A DNA stretch of 64,000 nt from CAWAVN01 sp963825075 (GTDB lineage: Bacteria > Planctomycetota > Planctomycetia > Planctomycetales > Planctomycetaceae): NCBI GenBank assembly GCA_963825075.1, contig CAWGRX010000010.1, positions 1 through 64,000 of the forward strand, in the 5' to 3' direction. The position numbers and the translations under genes are program-made. Positions 27,471 through 36,298 of this stretch are shown here, one piece after another (position 1 is the stretch's first letter; every line of letters starts with the position of its first letter). A model generated the notes under the pieces. That model was not told the origin of the DNA. It was given only the letters and a program-made list of their open reading frames with translations, and did no database searches.

Positions 27471-28607
27471 CTACGCAATCTCCACCCACTTTCCGTCTTT
27501 CGCGCTTTCGAGCACGCCGTCGCAGATTTTTTGGGTTTCCAGCGCATCGCGGAAGGTGGGGCCGGCGGGCTTTCCGGTCTTTAGGCCTTCGCAGAAGTCG
27601 GCCACTTGATGGATGAAGGTGTGTTCGTAACCGATCTGAAGGCCCGGCACCCACCAGTGGCCCATGTAGGGCATGTCGGTGTCGGTGACGTGCACGCTCC
27701 GCCAACCGCGGACCAGGGAATCGTCCCGGTGATCGAAATAGCTCAAGCGGTGCAGGTCGTGCAGGTCCCAGGCGATCGAAGCGTGCTCGCCGTTGATCTC
27801 GAACGTATAAAGCGCCTTGTGCCCGCGGGCGTAGCGCGTGGATTCAAACGTCGCCAACGAACCGTTTTTGAACTTCGCGAGAAACGCGCAGGCATCGTCG
27901 ATGCCGACTTTCTGCTTCTGGCCGGTCTCGGCGTGGACGCGCTCTTTGACGAAGGTTTCCGTCATCGCATTGACCGTGGAAATCCCGCCGTTGAGCCAGA
28001 TGGCCGTGTCGATGCAGTGGGCCAAGAGATCCCCCGTCACCCCGCTGCCCGCGGCATTCACGTCCAACCGCCAAGTCGCGGCTCCGCCCTGCGGAACGTC
28101 GGCCGAGATCGTCCAGTCCTGCAAAAACACCGCCCGGTAATGGAAAATCCGCCCCAGTCGGCCTTCATCGATCAACTGCTTCGCCAACGTCACCGCGGGA
28201 ACCCGGCGGTAGTTGTACCACACAATGTTCGCCACCCCCGCATCTTCCACGGCACCACACATCTCTTCGCCCTCGGCCGTGTTCATCGCCAGCGGCTTTT
28301 CGCAGAGAATCATCTTCCCCGCCCCCGCGGCGGCGATGGCGATTTCCTTGTGCAGATTGTTCGGCGTGCAGATATCGACGGCATCGATGTCATCCCGCGC
28401 GATGAGTTTCTTCCAATCCGTCTCGTAGGATTCGTACCCCCAATTGTCCGCGAAGTCTTTGATCTTGTCCTCATTCCGCGCACAACACGCCTTGAGGACC
28501 GGTTCATATTCCAAATCAAAAAACTTCGGCGCCTGCCGATACGCATTCGAATGCGTCCGGCCCATAAATCCGTAACCGATGAGGCCGATGTTGAGGGGCT
28601 TGGACAT
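27471..28607 (-). CDS. Gfo/Idh/MocA-family NAD(P)-dependent oxidoreductase
   Basis: 378 aa from the ATG at 28607 (AAGGAG upstream). The Rossmann start GLIGYGFMGRTHSNAY binds NAD(P), CEKPLAMN carries the family's conserved lysine, and DLLAHCIDTAIWLNG lies at the active site. Family members oxidise or isomerise sugars and cyclitols. The neighbouring TIM-barrel isomerase and cupin genes on the same strand suggest a shared sugar or inositol-type pathway, with the substrate unknown. Confidence 0.9.
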   Translation of the reverse strand: MSKPLNIGLIGYGFMGRTHSNAYRQAPKFFDLEYEPVLKACCARNEDKIKDFADNWGYESYETDWKKLIARDDIDAVDICTPNNLHKEIAIAAAGAGKMILCEKPLAMNTAEGEEMCGAVEDAGVANIVWYNYRRVPAVTLAKQLIDEGRLGRIFHYRAVFLQDWTISADVPQGGAATWRLDVNAAGSGVTGDLLAHCIDTAIWLNGGISTVNAMTETFVKERVHAETGQKQKVGIDDACAFLAKFKNGSLATFESTRYARGHKALYTFEINGEHASIAWDLHDLHRLSYFDHRDDSLVRGWRSVHVTDTDMPYMGHWWVPGLQIGYEHTFIHQVADFCEGLKTGKPAGPTFRDALETQKICDGVLESAKDGKWVEIA

Positions 28608-28659
28608 GAATAGAAAGCTCCTTGGTGCGGTGCAGGTTCGTGCCTTGAGAAACAGTGAA

Positions 28660-29283
28660 TTATTGAGGGGCGAGGTTCTCTTGCTTCTCACCGTTCTTCT
28701 TTTTGGTCGTTGTTACCGTCTTCGGCAAACGGTCAATTTTTTTGAGGTGAAACGCAAGGTCGGAAAAGTTGTCATCGACTTTGTGATTCGAGTTCACCAG
28801 GATGTCGGTGTCTTTTTCGATTGTCAAATCCCATTTTGAATCAGGATCGGGTTTTGCTTTTTTGGGATGGAAAACGAGGCGGCCTTTGTTGTCCGATTCG
28901 TTTTCCATCTTCCATGTGAACTCTTCGGTATGGATCTCTCGATTACCTGCGCCAACGTAAACTGTTGTGTAAGATTTTCCCGTCCCTTCCTTCCCAAACT
29001 CGATAACGATGTGATTGCCATTGATAAATGCTTTTAAGTACTCGGCTCGTAATGTGGCTTGTTTGATCGAAATATTTTTCGCCTTCGCAGATTTCTCAAC
29101 CAATTTGGGATCGATTTCCGCTTCGAATTTCCAGTATCCGACAATCCGTTCCGAAAACGATTTGGGTTTTGGTGCCGGTTCCTTTTTCTGATCGTCACCG
29201 TCGCCAGCGACGAGACTCCCTACTTGCACCAGGCACGCGGCCAATGCAAGCATGGTATGGCAAAGAGCTAGGAGAGAGGGCAT
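28660..29283 (-). CDS. Secreted hypothetical protein, TIGR03067-like
   Basis: 207 aa from the ATG at 29283, which follows AAAGGAG. The signal peptide (LLALCHTMLALAACLVQVGS) is followed by a lysine-rich linker and a beta-rich domain: IVGYWKFEAEID, NGNHIVIEFG, EFTWKMENESDNKGRLVFHPKK. The 'peptide, growing W-x-x-E segment, then beta strands' layout resembles the small secreted planctomycete/lipocalin-like families, but I cannot name it firmly. Lower GC than the flanks. Confidence 0.6.
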   Translation of the reverse strand: MPSLLALCHTMLALAACLVQVGSLVAGDGDDQKKEPAPKPKSFSERIVGYWKFEAEIDPKLVEKSAKAKNISIKQATLRAEYLKAFINGNHIVIEFGKEGTGKSYTTVYVGAGNREIHTEEFTWKMENESDNKGRLVFHPKKAKPDPDSKWDLTIEKDTDILVNSNHKVDDNFSDLAFHLKKIDRLPKTVTTTKKKNGEKQENLAPQ

Positions 29284-29310
29284 GGTCAACTCCTTTCATG
29301 TTGTAAGGGT

Positions 29311-29375
29311 GAATGGTGGGCATCGCCCACCATTCTTCAGTTTCAATTGCAAGTTGGTGGCGATGCCCACCCTAC
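29311..29375. repeat. Palindromic repeat (GGTGGGCATCGCCCACC family)
   Basis: GAATGGTGGGC-ATC-GCCCACCATTC (29311-29335) is a perfect palindrome, and a partial inverted copy (GGTGGCGATGCCCACC) lies at 29355-29370. REP-like intergenic element. Confidence 0.8.
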
Positions 29376-29385
29376 CATTGCTGCC

Positions 29386-29814
29386 TCAATCCCACCACAA
29401 CGAGAGAATCCACGACTGCGCCGGATAGCATCCTAACGCCGATGAGATCTCCTCCTCGTGCTCTTCGACGTGCACGTCGTCGGCCCGCCAGTCTTCCTCT
29501 TCCGCGATGGCTGCCAACTCGCGGGCTCGCTCGATATCGGGAGTCAGAATGACGAGCGTGTCGACGTTCCAGTGGTTGTGGGCCAGGTCGCGCAACGGAA
29601 TGAGTGACATCGCCGGATACCAGTCAGGGTGCTGTTCACATGGAACCCCAATGCGCGTCATCCACACGGCCTTCCACTTGTCGCGATGGCGAACAAGGCT
29701 CGCGACGACTTTCGGGCCGGCGAATTCATTGAAGCTGGCCCGGCGAATCAACTCCAATTGGATGTCCTGAATGGAAGCCTCAGCCAGTTTCTGTTCGGAA
29801 TCTTTGTCGGTCAT
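29386..29814 (-). CDS. Conserved hypothetical protein
   Basis: 142 aa from the ATG at 29814, one base past the stop of the isomerase gene, so translation is probably coupled. Visible parts are SIQDIQLELIRRASFNEFAG, KWKAVWMTRIG, LIPLRDLAHNHWNVDTLVIL and an acidic HVEEHEEEI. No signal peptide or membrane segment. It looks like a small cytoplasmic planctomycete protein of unknown role. Confidence 0.65.
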   Translation of the reverse strand: MTDKDSEQKLAEASIQDIQLELIRRASFNEFAGPKVVASLVRHRDKWKAVWMTRIGVPCEQHPDWYPAMSLIPLRDLAHNHWNVDTLVILTPDIERARELAAIAEEEDWRADDVHVEEHEEEISSALGCYPAQSWILSLWWD

Positions 29815-29815
29815 G

Positions 29816-30871
29816 TCATTCGCTCCAACCATGCGCATCCCGCACGGCAACCATCGCGGCGAGGATGTCGTTCCAGGTTTCGGGTTTCTGCATGACTTCG
29901 TTGGGGAACATGCAGCCGTCCCAGCAGATGTGGCGGAAGTTTTTGGTGAGTTCGCCGTCTTCGTTTCGCATCCAAAAACCCGCGTGAAGGGCGATGTCGA
30001 GCTTGCCGTTGGGGTCCTTGGGCAAGCAGTGCCGGCCGGTTTTGTCGTGCGAACCGGTGCCGTGGACCGAGGCATCGTTCTGGGCGATGTGGAAGTCGAT
30101 CGTCCAAGGCCGGAGCGCCGCGGTCAGCGTTTTGAGGGCTTCGTCCAACTCGGCGGAATCCTGCCAATCGAAGTCCGCAGGCAAGATGGCATCTTCTTGG
30201 GCGTTATAGCCCATGAGGTAGAGCAGCGTATGGGCCATGTCCGCCTGAAAGCCGAGCCGATCCGGGCGGTTCACGGCTTCGAGGAGCCCCACCATCTCCT
30301 TCCAACTGTGCATGCCGCCCCAGCAGATTTCGCCCTCGGCGGCGAGGCGCTCGCCAAACTCGGCCGCGATGTCACAGGCCTGGCGAAAGGTCTCGGCGAT
30401 CTTTTTGGTGTTTTCTGCGGGGTTCTCGGCCCATTCCGCGGGACCACAGGCCGAGTCGATCCGCACCACGCCGTAAGGCCGAACGCCGATCTCCCGCAGC
30501 GTCTTGGCGATTCGGCAGCCTTTGCGGACTTGCTCCAAGAACTTTCGCCGGCCTTCGCCTTCGTCCATCGCCGACCCGCCGCCGGTGGGAGGCCACACAG
30601 GAGCGACGACCGAGCCGATCACCAGCCCGCGGGCGCGCACTTTGTCGGCCAGTTTTTTGAGATCCTCGTCCGAGGCATCGATATTGACGTGCGGATCGAA
30701 CAGAAACAGATCGACCCCGTCGAACTTCTGCCCGTCCACCTCAGCGTTCGCGGTGTAATCGAGCATGGTGTCCAGATCGATCGGCGGATTGTCCGTGCCG
30801 GGCTCCTTGCCGACGACCCCGGGCCAAGCGGCGTTGTGGAGCTTCGGAAAATTATGCGGATGATTTGCCAT
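29816..30871 (-). CDS. Sugar phosphate isomerase/epimerase (TIM barrel)
   Basis: 351 aa. Xylose-isomerase-like TIM barrel features are visible: FDPHVNIDAS, YGVVRIDSACG, EGEICWGGMHSW (metal-ligand E), GFQADMAHTLLYLM (D/H ligands), TIDFHIAQND, and a late DIALHAGFW. Such proteins isomerise or epimerise sugars and inositol derivatives using a divalent metal. The upstream gene is the Uma2 protein; the Gfo/Idh and cupin genes nearby fit one sugar pathway. Confidence 0.85.
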   Translation of the reverse strand: MANHPHNFPKLHNAAWPGVVGKEPGTDNPPIDLDTMLDYTANAEVDGQKFDGVDLFLFDPHVNIDASDEDLKKLADKVRARGLVIGSVVAPVWPPTGGGSAMDEGEGRRKFLEQVRKGCRIAKTLREIGVRPYGVVRIDSACGPAEWAENPAENTKKIAETFRQACDIAAEFGERLAAEGEICWGGMHSWKEMVGLLEAVNRPDRLGFQADMAHTLLYLMGYNAQEDAILPADFDWQDSAELDEALKTLTAALRPWTIDFHIAQNDASVHGTGSHDKTGRHCLPKDPNGKLDIALHAGFWMRNEDGELTKNFRHICWDGCMFPNEVMQKPETWNDILAAMVAVRDAHGWSE

Positions 30872-30890
30872 AGAGTAATTCCTTTGCGAT

Positions 30891-31481
30891 TTACGTTAAT
30901 TGACTTCGCTGACCCTGAAAAAGTGATGAAACACTCACCTGAAACCCAGGAAGCTCCGGTTCGGCGGTTAAAGTTTGCGAACGAGGGAATAAGGCGGGAT
31001 CGACTCCCGGTCGATGCACCAAAATGGTGTTGAAATCGGGGTCGGCAATCCACACCTGCGGTACACCGGCGTTGAGATAACGATGCACTTTATCTGCAAC
31101 GTTTTCGTGCATATCGGTCGGAGAAAGCACTTCGACGGCAATCGTAGGCGGACCTTCGTAAACGCCGATTTGTTCCCCCATGTCCACAAATTCGGTTCCC
31201 AAAAATAAAGCCACATCGATTCCCACCAGTGTTTCCAGGTCGGCCGCCAGACGGCATCGCGCATCTCCATTAACGACCACGCCCGCGAGATCCGGGTGCT
31301 CCTCAAGCCAATTCCAAAGCGAATGGGTAATTCGACCGGTAACCAACGAATGTTTGGAGTTCCCGGTGGGCATTGGAGTTTCCCTCAATTCTCCGTCGAT
31401 AAGTTCACGGTACACACCGTCGTCTTGGGGAAGTGCAAGGAATTCCTCGAGCGTCATTTTTGCTGGGGAAGTTGTCGCCAT
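30891..31481 (-). CDS. Uma2-family (DUF820) endonuclease-like protein
   Basis: 196 aa. The family's features are clear: MTLEEFLALPQDDG, YRELIDGELRETPMP, then VGIDVALF, PTIAVEVLSPTD and KVHRYLNAGVPQVWIADPD. The D...EVxSP pattern is that of restriction-endonuclease-like (PD-(D/E)XK) folds. These genes are abundant in cyanobacteria and planctomycetes; their biological role is unknown. Reading on the minus strand, it sits between the cupin (upstream) and the isomerase (downstream). Confidence 0.9.
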   Translation of the reverse strand: MATTSPAKMTLEEFLALPQDDGVYRELIDGELRETPMPTGNSKHSLVTGRITHSLWNWLEEHPDLAGVVVNGDARCRLAADLETLVGIDVALFLGTEFVDMGEQIGVYEGPPTIAVEVLSPTDMHENVADKVHRYLNAGVPQVWIADPDFNTILVHRPGVDPALFPRSQTLTAEPELPGFQVSVSSLFQGQRSQLT

Positions 31482-31505
31482 GATCCGATCTCCATTCCCG
31501 AGAGT

Positions 31506-32729
31506 CTACTTCTTGTGATCGCCCACATTTGGTGCGCCAGGCTGCGCGTCCGGGCCGAAGTAACGCAGGCTGACCAAAGGTTCGGTACCGGTGTTTTCCA
31601 CGGTCACCCCTTGGGCGGCGGCTTTGGCGGAGACGAAGACTTCATCTTCGGTCATCTCGCCGAAGCGGATCATCGCGGGCGTTTGCAGCTTGAGGTTGCC
31701 GATCTTGCCTTCGCCCTGCACGGTGATCCAGCCGTAGGCTCCGCCGTCTTTGATCGTGCACTTCGCGCCGGGATTGACGGTGAGTTCCTTCGCGGTGAAA
31801 AGTTGCTGCCCCGCGACTTTGCCATAGACGATCCAGCGGTCCACCCAGCCTTCGGACGCTGTGTCCTGGACGGGGATCGGCTCGAGGTAATGGCTGTCCT
31901 TGAAGCTGGGGTTGACGTTGCCTTCCCAGTCCAAAGCCTCGACGAGGTATTCCAGATCGTCGTGCTTGTCCTTCGGGAAATCTTTTGTGAGCAGCGAACG
32001 GGGGACGGCCCGACCTTCGACCATCGACTGATACATCCCGAACACGTCGCTGCCCCATTGCGGTTCATACGTCACCAAACTCCCCGGCGCGTGCAGGACG
32101 CAAGGCGGCACGAGCCAACCGGTGCCCGGCTTCAAACGATAGGCTTTGGAGAGATCCAGGATGCCGTTGTCGCCGTCGTTCCAGCGGGCCAGGCTGTCGA
32201 TGACGTCCTGCTTCGTCGTGCCCGGCTCCAGCCCGAAGAAGGTGTAGGGAAAATTGTTGCCGATGGCGTTCATCTGCGGCGGGAAGTAATACGACTCCGG
32301 CTTGCCTTCCTGGCCGACGAGCTTCGCCTGCGCCGCATTCTGGTGCATGTGGTGCGGGATGGGGCCCATGTTGTCGAAGAACTTGGAATACACGGGCCAT
32401 CGCTGGTAGGTGTTCCAAATGTGATCGCCGATGACCTCGGTTTTCAGCTCGGCGATGGCGTCTTTCAGCGTGAATTTTTGATCGCCGAAGACGCAGTAGC
32501 TCAAGCCTTCATCGGGCGGGGCGCCTTCGTTGGCGGCGTGGGTGGTCGATCCGAACCAGCGTTCATCGATCCCCCCGCGATGCGTCCCCAGGGCGTAATA
32601 ATCGGCGGGATGGAGCTTCAAACGCCGGCCCGGTTGCAGGAAGGAGCGAGGAACCCAAGTCGGAGCCAAACGAAAAATCCCGCCGCCCTCGGTGAGTGCA
32701 CTGGAAGCCAATTGAGCAATGCCGGCCAT
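31506..32729 (-). CDS. Cupin-type protein, phosphomannose-isomerase-like
   Basis: 407 aa. It lacks a signal peptide. PIPHHMHQN in the first half gives a cupin metal-binding histidine cluster, and VPPCVLHAPGSLVTYEPQ supplies another. The second half (LTVNPGAKCTIKDGGAYGW, VQGEGKIG) is a second cupin-like barrel. This resembles class I mannose-6-phosphate isomerases, though I cannot confirm the substrate. It heads the minus-strand sugar gene run. Confidence 0.7.
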   Translation of the reverse strand: MAGIAQLASSALTEGGGIFRLAPTWVPRSFLQPGRRLKLHPADYYALGTHRGGIDERWFGSTTHAANEGAPPDEGLSYCVFGDQKFTLKDAIAELKTEVIGDHIWNTYQRWPVYSKFFDNMGPIPHHMHQNAAQAKLVGQEGKPESYYFPPQMNAIGNNFPYTFFGLEPGTTKQDVIDSLARWNDGDNGILDLSKAYRLKPGTGWLVPPCVLHAPGSLVTYEPQWGSDVFGMYQSMVEGRAVPRSLLTKDFPKDKHDDLEYLVEALDWEGNVNPSFKDSHYLEPIPVQDTASEGWVDRWIVYGKVAGQQLFTAKELTVNPGAKCTIKDGGAYGWITVQGEGKIGNLKLQTPAMIRFGEMTEDEVFVSAKAAAQGVTVENTGTEPLVSLRYFGPDAQPGAPNVGDHKK

Positions 32730-32933
32730 GATGTAAGTCCTCGTTCAAAGTTTTGCGTCAATAAAAAGACCGTGAGACAATCATCCCAGATCGAAAGGAA
32801 ATGGGCGAATGGGGCTATCGTGGAGAACCGCCATTGTGACTTTTTGGCCCCGCTTTGAAAAGCGTCTGGCCAAATACCCGCTGATGGCCGCTTGCGAATC
32901 GCGAACCGACGCGCGAAAATGCGTGTCGGGATT

Positions 32934-32962
32934 TTTGGTCATTGGTGCTTGGTCATTGGGAT
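32934..32962. repeat. GGTCATTGG direct repeat upstream of argC
   Basis: TTTTTGGTCATTGGTGCTTG GTCATTGGG sequence directly upstream of argC. The inverse, expanded version occurs at 42901-42950, so it is a dispersed intergenic repeat. Confidence 0.7.
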
Positions 32963-32974
32963 TTCTTAAAAACC

Positions 32975-33985
32975 ATGCCTGACGTTGCGATTTTGGGAGC
33001 GACGGGTTACACCGCGCTGGAACTGTTGAAGATTTTGGTCCGGCATCCCGAGGCCCAGGTCACGGCGCTCACCACGCGCCAGGAGGATTCGCCCCACGTT
33101 CGCGAAGTGCATCCCCAACTGACGGGGCTGGTGGATTTGCGGCTGGAAAATCTCACCCCCGCCGAGACCGCGGCCCGGGCCAAGTTTGTGTTTTGCTGTC
33201 TGCCGCACGGAGCGAGCATGGAAGCGATTCCCGAACTTTTGGCGGGCGGGGCGAAGGTGATCGATCTTTCCGCCGACTACCGTTTGAGCGATCCCGGCGT
33301 TTACGAGGAATGGTACGGCCTCGTCCACACCGATCCCACCCGGCTGGGCAGCACCGTTTACGGGCTGCCGGAGTTGTTCGCCGAGCGGATTCCTCAATCC
33401 GATCTGGTCGCCAACCCCGGCTGTTATACCAGCACTTCGATCTTGGGACTCGCGCCGCTGTTGTGTGAAGATTGGATCGAACCGGCGGGGATTATCATCG
33501 ACGCCAAGAGCGGCGTTAGCGGAGCGGGACGGAAACCCAAGCTGACCACGCTGTTTCCCGAATGCAACGAAAGCCTGACCGCCTACGGCGTCGGCAATCA
33601 TCGGCACACGCCGGAGATCGAGCAGGTCCTCTCCCAAGCCAGCGGCAAGGATGTACACGTCATTTTCACGCCGCATTTGATCCCAATGGACCGGGGCATT
33701 CTGTGCACGATGTATCCTAAGCTCAACCGCGAAGCGACCGAAGCGGAGCTGCTCGAGCTTTGCCGCGATTTTTATCAAGACAAACCGTTCATTCGCGTGG
33801 TCGATCACATTCCCGCCACCAAGCACGTGGCCCATACGAATTTCTGCGACATCAGCCTCAGGTTCTCGCGGGGGCAGTTGATTGTGTTCTCGGCGACCGA
33901 TAATCTCATCAAAGGAGCCGCGGGCGTCGCGGTGCAGAATTTCAACCTGATGCTCGGCCTGCCGGAAACGATGGCTTTGCTATAA
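32975..33985 (+). CDS. argC: N-acetyl-gamma-glutamyl-phosphate reductase
   Basis: 336 aa. The NADP-binding start VAILGATGYTALELL, then CCLPHGASM, DLSADYRL, and the catalytic cysteine in VANPGCYTSTS (near residue 144) identify ArgC. A late histidine (GNHRHTPEIEQ) completes the site. It catalyses the third step of arginine synthesis, reducing N-acetylglutamyl phosphate to the semialdehyde. argJ follows on the same strand after a palindromic repeat, so the two are probably co-transcribed. The ATG at 32975 is preferred over 32942, because family similarity starts at MPDVAILG. Confidence 0.95.
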   Translation: MPDVAILGATGYTALELLKILVRHPEAQVTALTTRQEDSPHVREVHPQLTGLVDLRLENLTPAETAARAKFVFCCLPHGASMEAIPELLAGGAKVIDLSADYRLSDPGVYEEWYGLVHTDPTRLGSTVYGLPELFAERIPQSDLVANPGCYTSTSILGLAPLLCEDWIEPAGIIIDAKSGVSGAGRKPKLTTLFPECNESLTAYGVGNHRHTPEIEQVLSQASGKDVHVIFTPHLIPMDRGILCTMYPKLNREATEAELLELCRDFYQDKPFIRVVDHIPATKHVAHTNFCDISLRFSRGQLIVFSATDNLIKGAAGVAVQNFNLMLGLPETMALL

Positions 33986-33991
33986 GTGCCC

Positions 33992-34086
33992 AGGCGAGCG
34001 GGAGGTGTCAGCCTCCCGGTTTCTTGAGGTTCCGGCAGCGTATTCGTTATTTGCGTGACCGGGGGGCTGACACCCCCCGCTCGCCT
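33992..34086. repeat. Palindromic repeat (GGCGAGCGGG..GTGTCAGCC family), copy 1
   Basis: GGCGAGCGGGAGGTGTCAGC and, inverted at the right end, GCTGACACCCCCCGCTCGCC bound about 95 bases between argC and argJ. A second full copy is at 44064-44148 and a half copy lies inside argJ. Confidence 0.85.
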
Positions 34087-34102
34087 CCAGGGTCATAAAC
34101 TC

Positions 34103-35302
34103 ATGTCACAAACATTCGAATTGCCCCGAGGATTTCGCGTGGCGGGGGTGCATTGCGGGGTGAAGCCGGATCCGCAGCTCCTTGACCTGGCCGTGTTTGT
34201 TTCCGACGGGCCTTGCACCGCGGCGGGGGTGTTCACGCAGAACAAAGTTGTCGGAGCACCGGTGAAGGTGTCGCGGACGCGGGTTCCGCGAGGCTCGGCC
34301 CGGGCGGTGATTATCAACTCCGGCAACGCCAACGCCTGCACCGGGGAAAAAGGCGAAGACGACGCCCGCTGGATGACCGCGGAACTGGCCAAGCAAATCG
34401 GTTGCCCTGCGGAAGATGTCTTGGTGTGTTCGACGGGCGTCATCGGGCGATTTCTGCCAATGGACAAACTCGGAGAAGGCATTCCCCAGGCCGTTGCCGG
34501 GCTCGCCGATTCGCCGGAGGCATTTCACAACGCCGCCCGGGCGATGATGACGACCGACACGGTCTCCAAGCAAGCGATGCGGGACGTGGAATTCGAGGGC
34601 CAGAACGTGCGGATCAGCGGGGCCGCCAAGGGGGCGGCGATGATCGGCCCCAACATGGCCACGATGCTTTCAGTGATTATGACCGATGCCCCACTCACGC
34701 CCGCCGACGCCGACGCCATGCTGCGGGAAGCGGTGAATCAGAGTTTCAACTGCATCAGCGTCGAAGGCCACACGAGCACCAGCGACACGGTGATCCTCCT
34801 GGCGAGCGGGGGGCGTCAGCCCCCTGGTCATGAGAATAAAGAAAGCGGTTGCTTTCAAGAGGCACTCAACGATCTCTCCGCGGAGTTGGCCCAGGCGATC
34901 ATTCGCGATGCCGAGGGGGCGGGGCATTTCATCACGATCGATGTGAAGGGCGCCAGAACCCGCGAAGAGGCTCGCCGGATTGCGAAAACGGTGGCCGAGG
35001 GACCGCTGGTTAAAACCGCGATCGCGGGAGGCGATCCGAACTGGGGGCGGATCGTTTCCGCCGTGGGTTACAGCGGCGTGGAGATTCAAGAATCCGAGAT
35101 TTCGCTCCGCCTAAACGGCAGCCTGCTTTACGAAGCGGGCCGCCCGGTGGCGTTCGATGCCGCCGCCGTTTCCCAGTCGCTCAAACAAAACCGCGAGACG
35201 AGTGTTGAACTCTTCCTCTCCCAAGGCAACGCAGCCATCCGGTTTTGGACCAGCGACCTCACCGCCGAGTATGTGCGATTGAACGCGGACTATACGACGT
35301 GA
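34103..35302 (+). CDS. argJ: Bifunctional ornithine acetyltransferase/N-acetylglutamate synthase
   Basis: 399 aa. The autocleavage region GAAKGAAMIGPNMATML (threonine nucleophile) is present, as are INSGNANACTG near the N-terminus and AGGDPNWGRI near the C-terminus. ArgJ recycles the acetyl group between ornithine and glutamate. A loop after VILLAS contains GGRQPPGHENKESG, which is encoded by the GGCGAGCGGGGGGCGTCAGC intergenic repeat (see separate entry), so this loop is atypical. Otherwise of normal length and complete. Confidence 0.95.
   Translation: MSQTFELPRGFRVAGVHCGVKPDPQLLDLAVFVSDGPCTAAGVFTQNKVVGAPVKVSRTRVPRGSARAVIINSGNANACTGEKGEDDARWMTAELAKQIGCPAEDVLVCSTGVIGRFLPMDKLGEGIPQAVAGLADSPEAFHNAARAMMTTDTVSKQAMRDVEFEGQNVRISGAAKGAAMIGPNMATMLSVIMTDAPLTPADADAMLREAVNQSFNCISVEGHTSTSDTVILLASGGRQPPGHENKESGCFQEALNDLSAELAQAIIRDAEGAGHFITIDVKGARTREEARRIAKTVAEGPLVKTAIAGGDPNWGRIVSAVGYSGVEIQESEISLRLNGSLLYEAGRPVAFDAAAVSQSLKQNRETSVELFLSQGNAAIRFWTSDLTAEYVRLNADYTT
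34801..34830 (+). repeat. Half copy of the GGCGAGCGGG palindromic repeat, inside argJ
   Basis: GGCGAGCGGGGGGCGTCAGC followed by CCCCTGGTCA matches one arm of the repeats at 33992-34086 and 44064-44148. It is read in frame as ASGGRQPPGH within ArgJ. Confidence 0.8.
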
Positions 35303-35452
35303 GAGAATTCCCAATGGCCAGGATTCAATGGTATGATACACTGAATAGGGCCAAAACCATTCGGTTCAGCGAAAGAAGCTTCCCGTCTTATCCCCTGGAC
35401 GAGTCTCCAGAGAGCAAGGATTGTTTTCAATCTAGAATTGAAGAGGATAACA

Positions 35453-36298
35453 ATGGCGCTGGAAGAGTGGTTTACGAAAGAAGCCATCAAAGAATTATGG
35501 AAAAACAAACGGCAGATTTGGTCGAAAATATCCTCGTGGTTTAGCAAGGAAGATGATCCGAGAAAGATTCTCGTGATAGGTCCAGGTGGAGTCGGCAAAA
35601 CGACACTTGGTCATTTTTTGGCCGGTGCGCCAGCACCAGACGACGCCGTTCGACTAACGGAGTACATCGAAAGCATAAAAATTGAATGTTTTGAAATCCG
35701 CGACAATCCCCAGGTGCAAATTGTCATTCCGCCTGGGCAATCCAAAAGAATGGATTCAACGTGGCCTCAGATTCTGGAGGAAATCCAAAACGGGGAGTTC
35801 AGAGGCATTGTGCTTGTCTTGGCTTATGGACACCACACCATTGGAGATTTCAGCTACAAAAACCACAAGCTTTATTCAGAACACGAGGGGCTCGAAGAAT
35901 TCGTCAATAAGTACATCGCTGCTTGTCAGAAAACGGAGGAGAAAATCCTTGAAAAACTGTGCGATGCCATCCAAAAATGCCATCAAACGATGTGGTTGCT
36001 GACATTGGTAACGAAGCAAGACTTATGGTGGAATGAACGGGATGCGGTGGAAAATCACTATTCTGTTGGGAAATACCGAAATATCGTCACCAAGTGTACG
36101 GGGTCAAAGCAATCCCATGAATTTCGGCACGAAATCGCTTTTGTCTCGTTGGTTATCAGAAATCTGGTCACAGGCCGTAATGAGACGTTAAAGTTAACCG
36201 TCGCGGGTTACGATCAGTCCGATCAACAAAAGTCAATGGAAAGCCTGCTGCATAAACTTGAGGGATTGATGGATTGGGAGAAGAAAAATGGCGACTGA
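35453..36298 (+). CDS. P-loop GTPase-like protein
   Basis: 281 aa. The G1 P-loop is GPGGVGKTT (43-51). IPPGQ near 92-96 sits where a DxxG switch motif is expected, and TKQD at 187-190 is in the place of the G4 base-recognition motif (NKxD). A preceding amphipathic stretch (EEWFTKEAIKELWKNKRQIW) may contact a partner or membrane. The ATG at 35453 follows AGAGGA. The overlap with the next gene shows the two are expressed together. A/T-rich codon choice unlike argJ suggests acquisition. Exact family not recognised. Confidence 0.65.
   Translation: MALEEWFTKEAIKELWKNKRQIWSKISSWFSKEDDPRKILVIGPGGVGKTTLGHFLAGAPAPDDAVRLTEYIESIKIECFEIRDNPQVQIVIPPGQSKRMDSTWPQILEEIQNGEFRGIVLVLAYGHHTIGDFSYKNHKLYSEHEGLEEFVNKYIAACQKTEEKILEKLCDAIQKCHQTMWLLTLVTKQDLWWNERDAVENHYSVGKYRNIVTKCTGSKQSHEFRHEIAFVSLVIRNLVTGRNETLKLTVAGYDQSDQQKSMESLLHKLEGLMDWEKKNGD

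Noticed and set aside
31296..32858. 520-codon plus-strand ORF over the cupin gene
   Set aside because: Shadow of the minus-strand cupin, which has metal-binding histidine motifs.
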